NCBI RefSeq assembly: GCF_018913465.1
Contig: NZ_JABAPM010000008.1
Location: 1 to 44,657, forward strand
Length of the DNA stretch: 44,657 bases
Direction: 5' to 3'
Origin: Arcanobacterium phocae
Lineage (GTDB): Bacteria > Actinomycetota > Actinomycetes > Actinomycetales > Actinomycetaceae
The position numbers and the translations under genes were made by a program. The notes under the pieces are model-generated. The model had not been told where the DNA came from and did not search any database. It was given only the letters and a program-made list of their open reading frames with translations. Below, piece after piece: positions 1 through 9,747 of the stretch (positions are counted from its first letter, which is position 1; every line of letters starts with the position of its first letter).

Positions 1-77
1 TTCCGCTCGGTTCTGAGCTGCCGGCAGACTCTCCTACGCCGCCCAAGCGCCGGCTGTCCCTTCCGCTCGGTTCTGAG
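1..77. repeat. 17-bp direct repeat pair (1-17 and 61-77)
   Basis: The same 17 bases occur at 1-17 and at 61-77, 60 bp apart. The second copy lies inside the left arm of the 79-bp hairpin element at 54-132. The first copy has different sequence downstream, so it looks like a remnant of a second, broken element whose left end lies outside the window. Confidence 0.6.
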
Positions 78-132
78 ACGAGATAAAGCTGAAAGCTGGG
101 TGTCGATGCTCTATACCGAGTTTTCGGGACAG
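54..132 (+). repeat. 79-bp hairpin element, copy A
   Basis: The left arm starts CTGTCCC at 54 and reaches CTCGG at 70. The right arm runs from CCGAG at 116 to GGGACAG at 132. The two 17-bp arms are imperfect inverted repeats. The same 79-bp length and the same arms recur at 1511, 9860 and 12605. It lies between the window edge and the antitoxin-like gene. No target duplication is visible. It could be a short non-autonomous transposable element or a structured intergenic repeat. Confidence 0.75.
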
Positions 133-155
133 TGGGCGACTGCACCTAACAAAAT

Positions 156-200
156 GCAGGGGGGTGAGCGCTGATGCGCTCACCCCCCCTGCGAGTTTTT
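156..200. terminator. bidirectional hairpin terminator
   Basis: A GC-rich stem of about 16 bp (156-171 with 176-192, including runs of G and C and one bulge) has a 4-nt loop and is followed by TTTTT on the plus strand. It sits 30 bp beyond the end of the minus-strand gene at 226-420 and would end that transcript. Confidence 0.7.
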
Positions 201-225
201 AATCTAGCAGTTAGCTAATATTTAG

Positions 226-420
226 TCACTCATTCCCAATTTTGGAATCAATTGCGTCGCGTGCTTGCGAGATTTTATCTGCATGCTGCTCGCCGGCGAC
301 CTTCTTAGCTGCTTCTTCAGTCTTATCTAGAACCATGTCCGAAATTTCTTCGGCCTTGTCGCTCTTGAGTACGTCCTTGTTGTTCTCAAGTGTTTCTTTT
401 GCTTTATCAAATAGTGACAT
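226..420 (-). CDS. small Rv0909/MT0933-like antitoxin-family protein
   Basis: This 64-aa acidic/basic protein is predicted to be entirely alpha-helical. It begins MSLFDKAKETLENNKD and is rich in K, E, D and A, with a late HADKI segment. This matches the pattern of the actinobacterial MT0933-type antitoxin family (FLDKAKD start, QEHADKI-like middle), which is known from Rv0909 of M. tuberculosis. A good Shine-Dalgarno (AAGGAG) lies 6 nt before the ATG. No toxin gene is adjacent on the same strand; the next gene up is an AbiEi-like protein. An antitoxin role is therefore a family-level assignment only, and many members are orphan stress-related helical proteins. Confidence 0.6.
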   Translation of the reverse strand: MSLFDKAKETLENNKDVLKSDKAEEISDMVLDKTEEAAKKVAGEQHADKISQARDAIDSKIGNE

Positions 421-507
421 GAGAGCTCCTTTTCTTTTTGCCTATGTGTCAAGAATATAGGTACTTCTGCTACTTCGATGTTGTTGCAGACGATTTCTGG
501 GAGCAAT

Positions 508-1368
508 TTAGCTAGCGGGTGAATATGCTGGCTTCTTCCATCTTTGGAAGCCGTGTTGAAGTAAGTATTTTATCCATATCTTGGTTTCATTCCAGCGAAG
601 CCAGATGTCTTCGTATGTTAACCGGACAGTGAGGAACCCACAGATCAGGGCGGAATTACTCCGTGATCGGTCATTTTGATAGTTAGCCATAGATGTATGG
701 TGGGCGCGACTGTCACATTCGACAATCATGCGCGGATGGACAAAAATATCCACCCTGCCAACATGGTTAATACTCTTTTGCGGTGTTACGCGAAACCGGA
801 GCGACTGAATGTAATTGCGCACTCGTGTTTCACTACCTGACTGGCTCCCGCTACATAGCCTTTTTAGTAATCGTTCAGCACGTGTTATTGGTATCTGTTC
901 AAGGAGTCTACGAGCGTAATCGATCTGGATAAGGCCTTTATTGATAGCTGATTCAAATACTATGAGAGCAGTTTCAAAAGGTTCATAACGTGCTACATGA
1001 ATCAATGCCGTATCAAGGGGAACCAACGGACCAGGTAGCTTTGAACTCAGATGTCGACGGGTGACTCCCCGCGTCCGCGAACGTCTAACAAAGTCTGGAA
1101 CTGCCACGAATATATCTGTTGTTGGTGGTGTCCACAGGCCATATATTTTGCAGGCTGACAAGCTGGTCAAGGCACCATAGTGTCGTACTGCAGTGACTAA
1201 ATCTGGATGCGCGTCTGGAGTCGCGTACCACCCACGACGAACTCGGTGTATTTTTCCTAATCTCATTGCGCGCTCGCGGGTTCGACGAGTATGTATCCCA
1301 ATGAGTCTCAGCTCTCTGGTACGGAATATTCCCAGTTTGGTTGGTCGCGGGGGAAGATGGGTATACAT
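508..1368 (-). CDS. AbiEi-like / DUF559 (Vsr-like) domain protein
   Basis: The 286-aa protein has two recognisable parts. Residues 1-70 resemble the winged-helix N-terminus of type IV AbiEi-like antitoxins, with an RLGKIHRVRRGWYATP segment. The C-terminal 90 residues match the DUF559/Vsr-like nuclease-fold module, with VDIFVHP followed by MIVECDSRAHH and a later RLTYEDIW. In actinobacteria this fusion is common and is usually annotated only as hypothetical. The acidic residues of the nuclease core (D in VDIF, E and D in VECD) are present. No AbiEii nucleotidyltransferase toxin lies next to it. DNA binding or nuclease activity is inference. The spacing GGAG-TT-ATG before the start is short, so a downstream start is possible. 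Confidence 0.6.
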   Translation of the reverse strand: MYTHLPPRPTKLGIFRTRELRLIGIHTRRTRERAMRLGKIHRVRRGWYATPDAHPDLVTAVRHYGALTSLSACKIYGLWTPPTTDIFVAVPDFVRRSRTRGVTRRHLSSKLPGPLVPLDTALIHVARYEPFETALIVFESAINKGLIQIDYARRLLEQIPITRAERLLKRLCSGSQSGSETRVRNYIQSLRFRVTPQKSINHVGRVDIFVHPRMIVECDSRAHHTSMANYQNDRSRSNSALICGFLTVRLTYEDIWLRWNETKIWIKYLLQHGFQRWKKPAYSPAS

Positions 1369-1510
1369 AACTCCATTATCGTGACGTGGCCTTAGAGTTT
1401 TCGTTACTACTCAAATCTGTGGACTAAAACTGACGGCAGCTAGATTGTGGAAAACAGAAAGTCGTAAGGCGTCTCCAGACAGCAGTGCAAATGTTTGCTT
1501 GAAAGAATGT

Positions 1511-1589
1511 CTGTCCCAAAAGCTCGGTTGGTAGCGTAGATAGCCCAGTATGTGGCTTATCTGAGACGTGGGCCGAGTTTTCGGGACAG
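1511..1589 (+). repeat. 79-bp hairpin element, copy B
   Basis: The left arm begins CTGTCCCAAAAGCTCGG at 1511 and the right arm is CCGAGTTTTCGGGACAG ending at 1589. Sixteen of the 17 arm positions are compatible with pairing, allowing one mismatch. Inside it, AGATAGCC and GGCTTATCT form a second, inner stem. It lies in the gap between the DUF559 gene and clpB. Confidence 0.8.
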
Positions 1590-1645
1590 GGCTGGCAACT
1601 GGCGGGACAGGGTTGGCAACTGGCGGGACAGGGTTGGCAACAGGT
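1583..1645 (+). repeat. 21-bp tandem repeat, three units
   Basis: GGGACAG recurs at 1583, 1604 and 1625 with a 21-bp period. The intervening sequence (GGTTGGCAACTGGC) is nearly identical. The first unit begins inside the right end of the hairpin element (copy B), and a degenerate fourth unit follows. It is not protein-coding: its proline/cysteine-rich translation is just the repeat read through. Confidence 0.8.
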
Positions 1646-1761
1646 AGGACGACAGGGCATGGGACGAAGAGTAGGTCGGGACAGCACGGCCCACCTGACA
1701 GCCCAGCGCCCCATAAAAGCAAGAAAGTTAAATAAAGCTGATTCAACTATTGTTAATTAAG

Positions 1762-1782
1762 GTTGAGTGGAATAGACTCAAG
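1762..1782 (+). promoter_or_regulatory. HAIR operator (HspR-binding) upstream of clpB
   Basis: TTGAGT (1763-1768), seven bases, then ACTCAAG (1776-1782) matches the HAIR inverted repeat CTTGAGT-N7-ACTCAAG at all but the outermost base. HspR is known to repress clpB and dnaK in actinobacteria through this site. It lies 71 bp before the clpB start. hspR itself is not in the window. Confidence 0.85.
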
Positions 1783-1815
1783 GTATCAAGCGTTTATCTC
1801 AGTAGAAAATAATTT

Positions 1816-1837
1816 GCCGAGCCCTTCGGGGCTAGGC
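1816..1837 (+). promoter_or_regulatory. clpB leader hairpin with UUCG loop
   Basis: GCC-G-AGCCC, loop TTCG, then GGGCT-A-GGC forms an 8-bp stem with one internal mismatch and a very stable C(UUCG)G tetraloop. It ends 3 nt before the Shine-Dalgarno region (GAAGGAG) of clpB. It may stabilise the leader RNA or modulate translation. There is no T-run, so it is not a terminator. Confidence 0.5.
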
Positions 1838-1853
1838 ACGAAGGAGTTTTACG

Positions 1854-4520
1854 ATGGATAAATTGACAACGAAATCGCAAGAAGCGCTTGCTGATGCGAT
1901 AGATATGGCAATGCGTGCGGGCAATCCACACGTGGAGCCGGCACATCTGCTGGTTGCTCTGCTCAAGCAATCTGGTGGGGTTGCAGGTGCTCTGCTGGAT
2001 GCGGTGGGCGTGGAGTCTGCCAAGGTGATTGAGCGCGCCCAGGCACAGATCGCAAGTTTCCCCGCAGTTCAGGGCCAGACTGCTTCCCAGCCCCAGGCTT
2101 CCCGGAATTTGTCTCTCGTCCTGTCCGATGCGGGTAAAGAGGCTACAGCACTGGGTGATGCATATATTTCTACTGAGCACCTGCTTTTGGCGTTGGCGGC
2201 GAACCAGAGTTCTGCCGGCGATATTTTGCGTTCCGCTAATGCTGGTCGCGAGCAGTTAATCGCAGTGTTGCCTAATGTGCGGGGTTCTGCAAAGGTAACG
2301 TCGCCAGATCCTGAGGGTACGTTTAAGGCGCTCGAAAAGTATGGCACGGATTTGACGCAGATGGCTCGCGAGGGAAAGCTAGATCCGGTTATTGGGCGTG
2401 ATACTGAGATTCGCCGTGTGGTGCAGGTTCTTTCGCGGCGTACTAAGAACAATCCAGTGCTTATCGGTGAACCTGGCGTTGGTAAGACGGCGGTTGTTGA
2501 AGGCTTGGCACAGCGCATTGTCGATAGCGATGTGCCGGAGTCATTGCGTGGCAAGCGGCTTATTTCCCTTGATATTGCGGGGATGCTGGCTGGTGCTAAG
2601 TATCGTGGCGAGTTCGAGGAACGGTTTAAGGCTGTTTTGCAGGAGATTAAGGAATCCGACGGCGAAGTCGTCACCTTTATCGATGAGCTCCATACTGTTG
2701 TCGGTGCCGGTAGTGGCGGCGATGGGGCTATGGATGCGGGCAATATGCTCAAGCCGATGTTGGCTCGTGGGGAGTTGCGCCTAGTTGGTGCGACGACGCT
2801 CGATGAGTATCGTGAGCATGTTGAGAAGGATCCGGCGTTGGAGCGCCGATTCCAGCAGGTGTATGTGGGTGAGCCAAGCGTGGATGATACTGTCGCTATT
2901 TTGCGCGGTATTGCGCCAAAGTACGAGGCCCATCACAAGGTGACTATTTCTGATGGTGCCTTGGTTGCGGCGGCCACTCTGTCGGATCGCTATATTTCAG
3001 GGCGTCAGCTTCCGGATAAGGCGATTGATCTGGTTGATGAGGCGGCGTCGCGGTTGCGCATGGAGCTGGATTCGTCTCCGGAGGAGATTGATGTTTTGCA
3101 ACGCCAGGTGGACCGCTTGAAGATGGAGAAGTCGTATCTTGAGGAGACCGATTCGGATGATGACGCTTCGGCTGCTGATCGTCTGGAACGGTTGAACGCG
3201 GAATTGGCGGATAAGTCTGAGGCGCTTGCTTCGTTGAATGCTCGGTGGGAGTCGGAGAAGGCCGGCCGTAATAAGGTTGGCGATTTGCGTGTGCGTCTTG
3301 ATGAGTTGCGAACTGAGTTGGAGAAGGCAATTCGTGAGGGCCGGTATGAGGATGCGGGCCGGATTCAAAATGGCGATATTCCGCAGGTTGAGGCGCAGAT
3401 TGAGGCTGGTGAAGCGGATAAGGACACGGTTGTTGATGAGGCTCCGATGATTGCGGAGAAGGTTGATGCCGATGGTATTGCCGACGTGGTTTCGGCCTGG
3501 ACCGGTATTCCGGTTGGGCGGCTCATGCAGGGCGAAACAGAGAAACTGTTGACGATGGAAGATGAGATTGCGAAGCGTCTTATTGGTCAACGTTCGGCAG
3601 TCCGGTCGGTTTCTGATGCGGTGCGTCGTTCCCGGGCCGGGGTGGCCGATCCGCAACGCCCGACTGGTTCATTCTTGTTCTTGGGCCCAACGGGTGTGGG
3701 TAAGACGGAGTTGGCAAAGTCGCTTGCTGAGTTCCTGTTCGACGACGAGCGCGCAATGGTTCGTATCGACATGTCAGAATATTCCGAGAAACATTCTGTT
3801 GCTCGCCTCATTGGTGCCCCTCCGGGGTACGTTGGCTATGAGGAGGGCGGCCAGCTGACGGAAGCGGTTCGTCGTCGTCCGTATGGTGTGGTTCTTCTTG
3901 ACGAAGTTGAGAAGGCGCATCCGGAAGTGTTCGATGTTTTGTTGCAGGTTCTCGACGACGGTCGGCTCACTGACGGCCAGGGTCGCACTGTTGATTTCCG
4001 CAATACGATTTTGATTTTGACGTCGAATCTTGGTTCGCAATTCTTGACGAATACTGAGCTGGATGTGGCGGTGCAACACAAGGCTGTTATGGATGCTGTG
4101 CATGCTCATTTCAAGCCGGAGTTTTTGAACCGTCTCGATGATTTGATCATTTTCGAACCGTTGAGCGTTCAGGACATCGGCAAGATTGTGGATTTGCAGG
4201 TTACCCAGATGAGTCAGCGGTTGGCGGCGCGTCGTATTTCTTTGGAAGTGGAAGACGATGCGAAGTCGGTTTTGACGTTCGAGGGATACGATCCGGCATT
4301 CGGCGCTCGGCCGTTGCGGCGGTTGGTGCAACGTGAGATCGGCGATCAGTTGGCTCGTATGTTGCTTGCTGGTGCGGTGAGTGATGGGCAGACGGTGATC
4401 GTGCGCAGTGCCGAGCTTGATACCTCGGTTTTCGATCGGGAAACGGGCATGCCGGTTGCGACAAGCGACCGCCCGGCAGACGACGGTCACAAGCTGCAAT
4501 TGCTTGTTAAGGAGCAGTAA
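1854..4520 (+). CDS. clpB: ATP-dependent protein disaggregase ClpB
   Basis: At 888 aa it is close to the usual 850-880 for ClpB. The order is: Clp N-domain repeats (residues 1-145), the first AAA+ module with Walker A GEPGVGKT (about 205) and [12 protein letters not shown], the long coiled-coil M domain (about 400-530), and the second AAA+ module with Walker [10 protein letters not shown] and IDMSEY, ending in the Clp C-terminal domain (ARPLRRLVQ). It solubilises aggregated proteins together with DnaK/DnaJ in the cytoplasm. The start has GAAGGAG 7-8 nt upstream. A HAIR site just upstream indicates HspR-controlled heat induction. Unlike ClpA/ClpX-type partners, no ClpP-binding IGF loop is evident. 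Confidence 0.97.
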   Translation: MDKLTTKSQEALADAIDMAMRAGNPHVEPAHLLVALLKQSGGVAGALLDAVGVESAKVIERAQAQIASFPAVQGQTASQPQASRNLSLVLSDAGKEATALGDAYISTEHLLLALAANQSSAGDILRSANAGREQLIAVLPNVRGSAKVTSPDPEGTFKALEKYGTDLTQMAREGKLDPVIGRDTEIRRVVQVLSRRTKNNPVLIGEPGVGKTAVVEGLAQRIVDSDVPESLRGKRLISLDIAGMLAGAKYRGEFEERFKAVLQEIKESDGEVVTFIDELHTVVGAGSGGDGAMDAGNMLKPMLARGELRLVGATTLDEYREHVEKDPALERRFQQVYVGEPSVDDTVAILRGIAPKYEAHHKVTISDGALVAAATLSDRYISGRQLPDKAIDLVDEAASRLRMELDSSPEEIDVLQRQVDRLKMEKSYLEETDSDDDASAADRLERLNAELADKSEALASLNARWESEKAGRNKVGDLRVRLDELRTELEKAIREGRYEDAGRIQNGDIPQVEAQIEAGEADKDTVVDEAPMIAEKVDADGIADVVSAWTGIPVGRLMQGETEKLLTMEDEIAKRLIGQRSAVRSVSDAVRRSRAGVADPQRPTGSFLFLGPTGVGKTELAKSLAEFLFDDERAMVRIDMSEYSEKHSVARLIGAPPGYVGYEEGGQLTEAVRRRPYGVVLLDEVEKAHPEVFDVLLQVLDDGRLTDGQGRTVDFRNTILILTSNLGSQFLTNTELDVAVQHKAVMDAVHAHFKPEFLNRLDDLIIFEPLSVQDIGKIVDLQVTQMSQRLAARRISLEVEDDAKSVLTFEGYDPAFGARPLRRLVQREIGDQLARMLLAGAVSDGQTVIVRSAELDTSVFDRETGMPVATSDRPADDGHKLQLLVKEQ

Positions 4521-4601
4521 TACCGTCTGGTTGTCATGGTGGTTGTCCCAAAAAGTGGACAGCTGTGGGATTTGTGTAGTTGGGCGGGTAAGCTCCTTGC
4601 T

Positions 4602-6074
4602 ATGACAGATCATGAAACATCACTAGTTGAATCGGCAGAGACCATGAGCGTCCCTGCCGATTCAACTATGCCAACGAAACATATTCAGCTCAAACGTGGA
4701 TTAACATCTGCTCAGGTATCGATGATCGGGCTTTCGGGCGCGCTCGGTACTGGTTTGTTTTTGGGGTCGGGTTCGGTGATTGGCTATGGTGGCCCGTCTA
4801 CTGTTATCGCATATTTGGCGGCTGGGCTTTTGGCACTATCTGTTGTGTGGGCACTGGCTGAGATGGTGTCTGTCCATCCGGTTCCGGGCGGTCATGGTGC
4901 GGTAGCTGCATCTTACTTGGGACCTTACGGTGGATATGTGACGCGCTGGAACTTTGCGGTGACCATGCTGATTGCGGTGGGTGCAGAAGTGACTGCAACG
5001 GCAACATATTTGCAGTTCTGGTTCCCGAGCCTGCCACTGTGGGTGGGCACGGTTTTGTGTTCACTGTTTATCGTGGCGTTGAATTTGTTTTCTGTTCACC
5101 TGTACGGTTCGAGTGAGTACTGGTTCTCAATGATTAAGGTGATAGCGATTGTCACCTTCATTGCGTTAGGCTTGTCGATTATTTGGGGTCTGTTCCCTGG
5201 GATTGATGCGATTGGTACTCGGAATCTCACGGCACATGGCGGATTTTTCCCTAAGGGTGTCACGGGCTTGCTGGCTGCTATTTGTTTGGCCGTTTTTTCC
5301 TTTGGTGGTATCGAGAATGTTTCTGTGGGTGCGGCCGAGTCGGAGCATCCCGAGCGTGACGTTCCGCGGGCGGCGCACACAATGATCTGGCGTCTTTTAC
5401 TCTTTTATGTGCTAGCGATCCTTGTTGTGCTCATGTTGCAGCCATGGACGGAAACTGCTGGCTCAAATGGCAGGATTGATGAGTCGCCGTTCGTACGTGC
5501 GCTGGATATTACTGGTGTTTCGGGTGCGGCGCACATAATGAACGCGATTTTGATCGTGGCTGCGCTTTCGGCCGCTAATGGCTGTTTGTATTCGTCGAGC
5601 CGGATGATTCATTCGCTTGCTAATGACCGTCAGGCGCCGAGCTGGGCTGCGGTGACTGCGCAAAACGGTTCGCCGCGTCGTGCTGTAATTATTGCGATGG
5701 TTGGCATGGTTATCGCCTCGGCGTTGGCAATTGCTAGCCCGGAGAATGCGTTCTTGTGGCTGTATGGTTGTGCGACGATCGGTATTTTGGTGACGTGGGT
5801 GATGACGATGTTGACTCACATGGCGTTCCGTGCGAAGCGTAAGGCGGCCGGGTTGCCGTTGCCGGAGCATCGGTTGTGGGCGGCGAACATTGTTGCGCCG
5901 TTGGCGATTGTTATGTCTATCGGTATCTTTTTTGGTCTGTACTGGTTATTGCCGGTGGCTTGGTATGCCGGCATCCCATACGTGTGTATCTTGACGCTGT
6001 CTTACTGGGTTGTTCGTAGTGTGCACTCGATGAAGACTCGCGATTTATTGGAAGAAGATTTAGCTACTCGCTAG
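4602..6074 (+). CDS. APC-superfamily amino acid permease
   Basis: A 490-aa integral membrane protein with about 12 hydrophobic segments. The first helix carries SGALGTGLFLGSG, the consensus that binds the amino-acid backbone in the AAT (amino acid transporter) family. FSFGGIENVSVGAAESEHPERDVPRA matches the conserved helix 6-loop segment of AAT members. It should be a cytoplasmic-membrane proton/amino-acid symporter; the substrate cannot be told from sequence. The frame is open further upstream to 4536. The ATG at 4602 was chosen because the residues before it are not family-like and TAAGCT lies 7 nt before it as a possible -10 of a leaderless transcript. Confidence 0.88.
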   Translation: MTDHETSLVESAETMSVPADSTMPTKHIQLKRGLTSAQVSMIGLSGALGTGLFLGSGSVIGYGGPSTVIAYLAAGLLALSVVWALAEMVSVHPVPGGHGAVAASYLGPYGGYVTRWNFAVTMLIAVGAEVTATATYLQFWFPSLPLWVGTVLCSLFIVALNLFSVHLYGSSEYWFSMIKVIAIVTFIALGLSIIWGLFPGIDAIGTRNLTAHGGFFPKGVTGLLAAICLAVFSFGGIENVSVGAAESEHPERDVPRAAHTMIWRLLLFYVLAILVVLMLQPWTETAGSNGRIDESPFVRALDITGVSGAAHIMNAILIVAALSAANGCLYSSSRMIHSLANDRQAPSWAAVTAQNGSPRRAVIIAMVGMVIASALAIASPENAFLWLYGCATIGILVTWVMTMLTHMAFRAKRKAAGLPLPEHRLWAANIVAPLAIVMSIGIFFGLYWLLPVAWYAGIPYVCILTLSYWVVRSVHSMKTRDLLEEDLATR

Positions 6075-6090
6075 ATCGTCTAGAAATCAT

Positions 6091-6127
6091 TGTGGGCTAC
6101 ATCGTGTCGATGTAGCCCACAGTTTTC
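6091..6127. terminator. bidirectional terminator between permease and surface protein
   Basis: A 14-bp perfect stem (6091-6104 with 6108-6121) with a 3-nt loop is followed by GTTTT. It sits between the convergent ends of the amino acid permease and the LAHTG surface protein and can serve both. Confidence 0.85.
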
Positions 6128-6149
6128 ACTTGAGGTTGTTGCGAAAGTT

Positions 6150-8425
6150 TTATGCTTGACGACGACGTCGGGAGACTCCCGCCGCAAGCGCGCCTAGACC
6201 GATGAGGGCTCCAGCGCCGAGCAATGCTTCTTCTGGCGCAACACCCGTGTGCGCAAGCTGTCCAGAAGCCTTGTTTTGGACGCTAGCTGGTGCCGTCTTT
6301 TGAATCGGCTGTGCTGGTGCTGGTGTTGGTGCCATTGGTGCAGGGTGCTTTGTTGCGCACTGTTCTTTCTCAGTTTTCACGGACTCAGAGTGAAGAATAC
6401 GCTTGGCGTCAAGCTCCTTGGTGACCTGGTCAAGTTCGGCAGACGAATCTGCGATGTGGTCACGCATTTCTTTTGTCTCAGTGATTTGCTTGGTGAGAGA
6501 ATTCTGTGCTTTAACAGCAGAATCATGATCCTTGTGGGCTTGATCCAGCTCGTTCTGAGCAGCCTCAAGGTCTGCGTTAGCTTGAGCTAGTTCATTGCGC
6601 AGCTTCTCCACACGACGGGTTTCCGCGGCAACCTTCTCTGATTGTGCCTCTTTAGCTGCCAAAGCTTCACCGTAGGCGGCGTCAAGTATCTTAAGACGTT
6701 TCTCAGCATCCTGCAGTTTAATCTTGAGGTCAGCCAGTTGCTGTTTTGCTTCGTCCAACTTTTGCACAAGATCTGCAATGTTGTTCGTAATTGGCGTTTC
6801 TTCCAAAGCTTTCAGCTCTTGCTCGAGCTTTGCTTTTTCCTTCGACAATTCGGCGATCTTCGCCTGCTGTTCAGTGCGACCCTTCTCTGCTAATGCAATA
6901 TCGCGGATAGCCTTTTCAGGGTCTGCTCATCCGCACGAACTCCATCGGAGAGAATGCGGATTTCTTTTTGGGCCTTAATTAATCCTTCTTGAACTCTTTC
7001 GATATCATTTTGCAATGTACCGATATTCTCGTCCAGCGATTCACTGGTATTTTTTGCCTGTTGTTTCTCAGCCTCGAATTTATCAAGCTGCCGTTGAATC
7101 TCTTCAACGATATTGAGCTCAGCTAATATGTTGATGCGTAGTGCCTCGAGTTTGTTTTTCTCCTTGGTAAGTTTGAGGATGGTTTCTTCATTTTCTTGGA
7201 TCTCCTCTCCCAGCTTTTTCTTTTCGTTTTCTAACCGAAGATGCTGCTGCTTAATATCGGCATTTTGATTTATTAATTCTTGAAGGGAGCCAGCTATAGA
7301 TTTATCGACTATGACGCTTGCCTCGGCACTTTCACGGAGCTTTTTCTCTGCGAGACGTTCAAGATCCTTACGCCCTGCCTCATTTGAGCTGAGACTATTC
7401 TTCAGCTCGTATTTCTTTTTCTGGGCGACTTCCAGCTGCATCGATACTTTACCCAGATCATTAGCGTTCAACTTTTCTGTTAATTCGCTTTTAGAAGGGT
7501 AAGCCTTCAGCTTGGTTTGCACTTCAATAATTTTTTGATTGAGTCTGGTTATTTCTTTTTCTAGATCATCTTTTTCATTCATATGATGCTGTTTTAGACC
7601 AACGTAACTGTTCATCTCTTTCTTCAGGCTATTGAATTCTTCAATCTTTTTTACGGAGCGTTTCTGTGATGAGCTAAGACCGTCTTCTGCCTTCTTTTTA
7701 TCGGCTTTTGCTTGATCCAGATTTTCGTTTATTTTGGAAAGCTGGTCCTCAGCACTCTGGAGGTTTCCGGTAGCCTTCTCAAGCTTGGCCTTACTTTGAG
7801 CAAGTCTATGGTCACGGTCTTCGACAGCCTTGTTATAGGCCTCTTCCTCTTTCTGCAAGGCTTTTTCTGCAGCAGCTACTTCTGATTTCGAATGTTTAAC
7901 TGCTTCTTCACTCTTGCTGACTTCTGCGCGGGTCTTATCACGGTCGGCTGCAATAGCGTCAAGGTTCTTTTGGGCAACGGCGAGTGCCGTCTTGGCTTTT
8001 TCTAGTTCCTGAGTTTGCTTGTCTATAGCCTTGTTGAGCTGGCCAATCATCGACTCGAGTTGTTTAATCTTCGCAGTCGCACGATCGATCGCGTTTTGTG
8101 TCTGAGCGATTTTATCCTTATTAGACTCGGCAGCTTTTTCCAGCTCAGCTAACTTTTGCTCAGCCTGAGCACGAGCATCTTTTTCAACTTCAAGCTTCTT
8201 CATTAGTTCACTCTGGCGTGCTTTAAGTGTTTCGAGGGCTTGTTTGTGCGAAGCGACATCAGCTTGAGCCTGCGTACACTGAGCTGATGGTCCAGCGGGT
8301 GTTGCGGCGAAGGCTGTGCCGTAAGGGTGGACAAGTGCGGTTCCGGCGATCATGAGGCTCAGAACTGAGTGTGTTGCGTATTTTTTAAAAGTCATAGATT
8401 GAATAGTATGGAATTTTGTTGACAT
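6150..8425 (-). pseudogene. frameshifted coiled-coil LAxTG cell-wall-anchored surface protein
   Basis: The first reading frame (8425-6890) encodes 511 aa: an N-terminal signal peptide (hydrophobic segment about residues 15-40, ending FAATPA), then heptad-rich coiled coil full of K, E, A and L. It stops at 6890. The coiled coil continues in the -1 frame, running AIRDIALAEKGRTEQQ and on to the end at 6150. This second part finishes with a proline/alanine linker, the sorting signal LAHTG, a hydrophobic helix and RRRRQA. The frames join near an AAAA run at about 6912-6919 on the minus strand, where one extra A would restore a single protein of roughly 760 aa. No ribosome site precedes the second part. 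It may be a true pseudogene, a phase-variable gene or a sequencing error. Sortase anchoring is expected of the intact form. Confidence 0.8.
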
Positions 8426-8564
8426 TTCAAGGCAGATTGTTTCATTTTTGAATAGTGTTTTCTACATCATAAGAATTTACACTTCCCCATATATTTGTCT
8501 GAAAATTTCCTGGGAAGATGGCGAGAAAAGCAAGGTATTTTTACGCCCGCCAATGGCGTTAAAA

Positions 8565-8593
8565 TGGCGTGGCTGAACGGATCAGCCACGCCA
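8565..8593 (-). terminator. terminator of ino1
   Basis: A 12-bp perfect stem (8565-8576 with 8582-8593) with loop ACGGA. Read on the minus strand it follows the ino1 stop by about 25 nt and is followed by TTTTAA. Confidence 0.85.
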
Positions 8594-8617
8594 CGCCGTC
8601 GTCGAAAAACTAATTAA

Positions 8618-9697
8618 TTATCGTTCCCGACCGCCGTCAATAAACTCTTCCAGACGCTCACGGGCTTCAGCGTCGCCAAGCTGCTCCTTCGGCGACTTCA
8701 TCAAATACGACGACGCCGACAGCAAATTCCCCGAAATGCCACGATCAAGCGCAATCTTGCACGCCCGCAAAGCATCAATCACAATACCGGCAGAATTCGG
8801 CGAATCCCAGACCTCCAACTTGTACTCAATCTGAATCGGAACCTCGCCAAACGTCGTCCCCTCAACCCGCACAAAAGCAAACTTACGATCATCGAGCCAC
8901 GGCACATAATCCGACGGGCCAACATGAATATTGTGCGGATCCACCTCGCCAGTCATATTCGACGTCACCGAATTCGTCTTAGAAATCTTCTTCGACTCCA
9001 ACCGATTGCGCTGCAACATATTCTTGAAATCCATGTTACCGCCAACATTTAGCTGATACGTCCGGTCAATGCGCACCCCGCGCGACTCCATCAACGCCAC
9101 CAAATCACGATGCGAAATAGTTGCACCGAACTGCGACTTAATATCATCGCCGATAATAGGAAGACCGGCATCCTCAAACTTCTTCGACCACTCCTCAGTA
9201 GAAGCAATGAAAACCGGCAAACAATTGACGAACCCGCAGCCGGCATCGATAGCGCACTGGGCATAGAAACGGTCCGCTTCCTCAGAGCCAACTGGCAGAT
9301 AAGAAATGAGGACGTCCACCTTCGCCGCCTTCAGTTCGGCAACAACATCAACTTCTGGCTCGTCCGACTCAGTAATCGTCTCGCGGTAGTAGTCACCGAG
9401 GCCATCAAGCGTGCGGCCACGCAACACCTTGACGCCTGTTTCTGGGACGTCGCAGAACTTCATCGTGTTGTTTTGGGACGCGAAAATAGCTTCCGAAATA
9501 TCTTTGCCGACCTTCGCTGCGTCAACATCGAATGCGGCGACAAACTCAACATCTCCCACGTGGTAGCCGCCGAATTTAACGTGCATAAGGCCGGGGATGG
9601 TGGTGTTTGGGTCGGCATCTTTATAGAATTCGACGCCCTGGATGAGTGAGCTGGCGCAGTTGCCAACTCCGATAATACCTACGCGGATTTTTGACAT
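8618..9697 (-). CDS. ino1: myo-inositol-1-phosphate synthase
   Basis: The 359-aa protein has the short actinobacterial/archaeal form of the enzyme. The N-terminal Rossmann motif [15 protein letters not shown] (about residues 8-22) binds NAD. Conserved segments [26 protein letters not shown] and [12 protein letters not shown] cover the active site. It converts glucose-6-phosphate to 1L-myo-inositol-1-phosphate in the cytoplasm, the first step to phosphatidylinositol and, in many actinobacteria, mycothiol. It is a single-gene unit with its own terminator. A palindromic operator-like site lies 66-83 nt upstream of the ATG. Confidence 0.95.
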   Translation of the reverse strand: MSKIRVGIIGVGNCASSLIQGVEFYKDADPNTTIPGLMHVKFGGYHVGDVEFVAAFDVDAAKVGKDISEAIFASQNNTMKFCDVPETGVKVLRGRTLDGLGDYYRETITESDEPEVDVVAELKAAKVDVLISYLPVGSEEADRFYAQCAIDAGCGFVNCLPVFIASTEEWSKKFEDAGLPIIGDDIKSQFGATISHRDLVALMESRGVRIDRTYQLNVGGNMDFKNMLQRNRLESKKISKTNSVTSNMTGEVDPHNIHVGPSDYVPWLDDRKFAFVRVEGTTFGEVPIQIEYKLEVWDSPNSAGIVIDALRACKIALDRGISGNLLSASSYLMKSPKEQLGDAEARERLEEFIDGGRER

Positions 9698-9747
9698 ATT
9701 TTCTCCTTTGGTCGGTCTGCTTGCTGGTTTTGGTGGCGGGCAGTGTG

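Noticed and set aside
1411-1746. Open minus-strand frames of 96-111 aa over the tandem repeats
   Set aside because: They translate the 21-bp repeats and the hairpin element (CQPCPAS-like repeats), have no ribosome site or family match, and overlap each other in different frames.
4543-4562. TTGTCCCAAAAAGTGGACAG resembling the end of the 79-bp element or of an insertion sequence
   Set aside because: No matching right end lies 79 bp away (position 4621) and no transposase is near. It may be a decayed end but cannot be supported.
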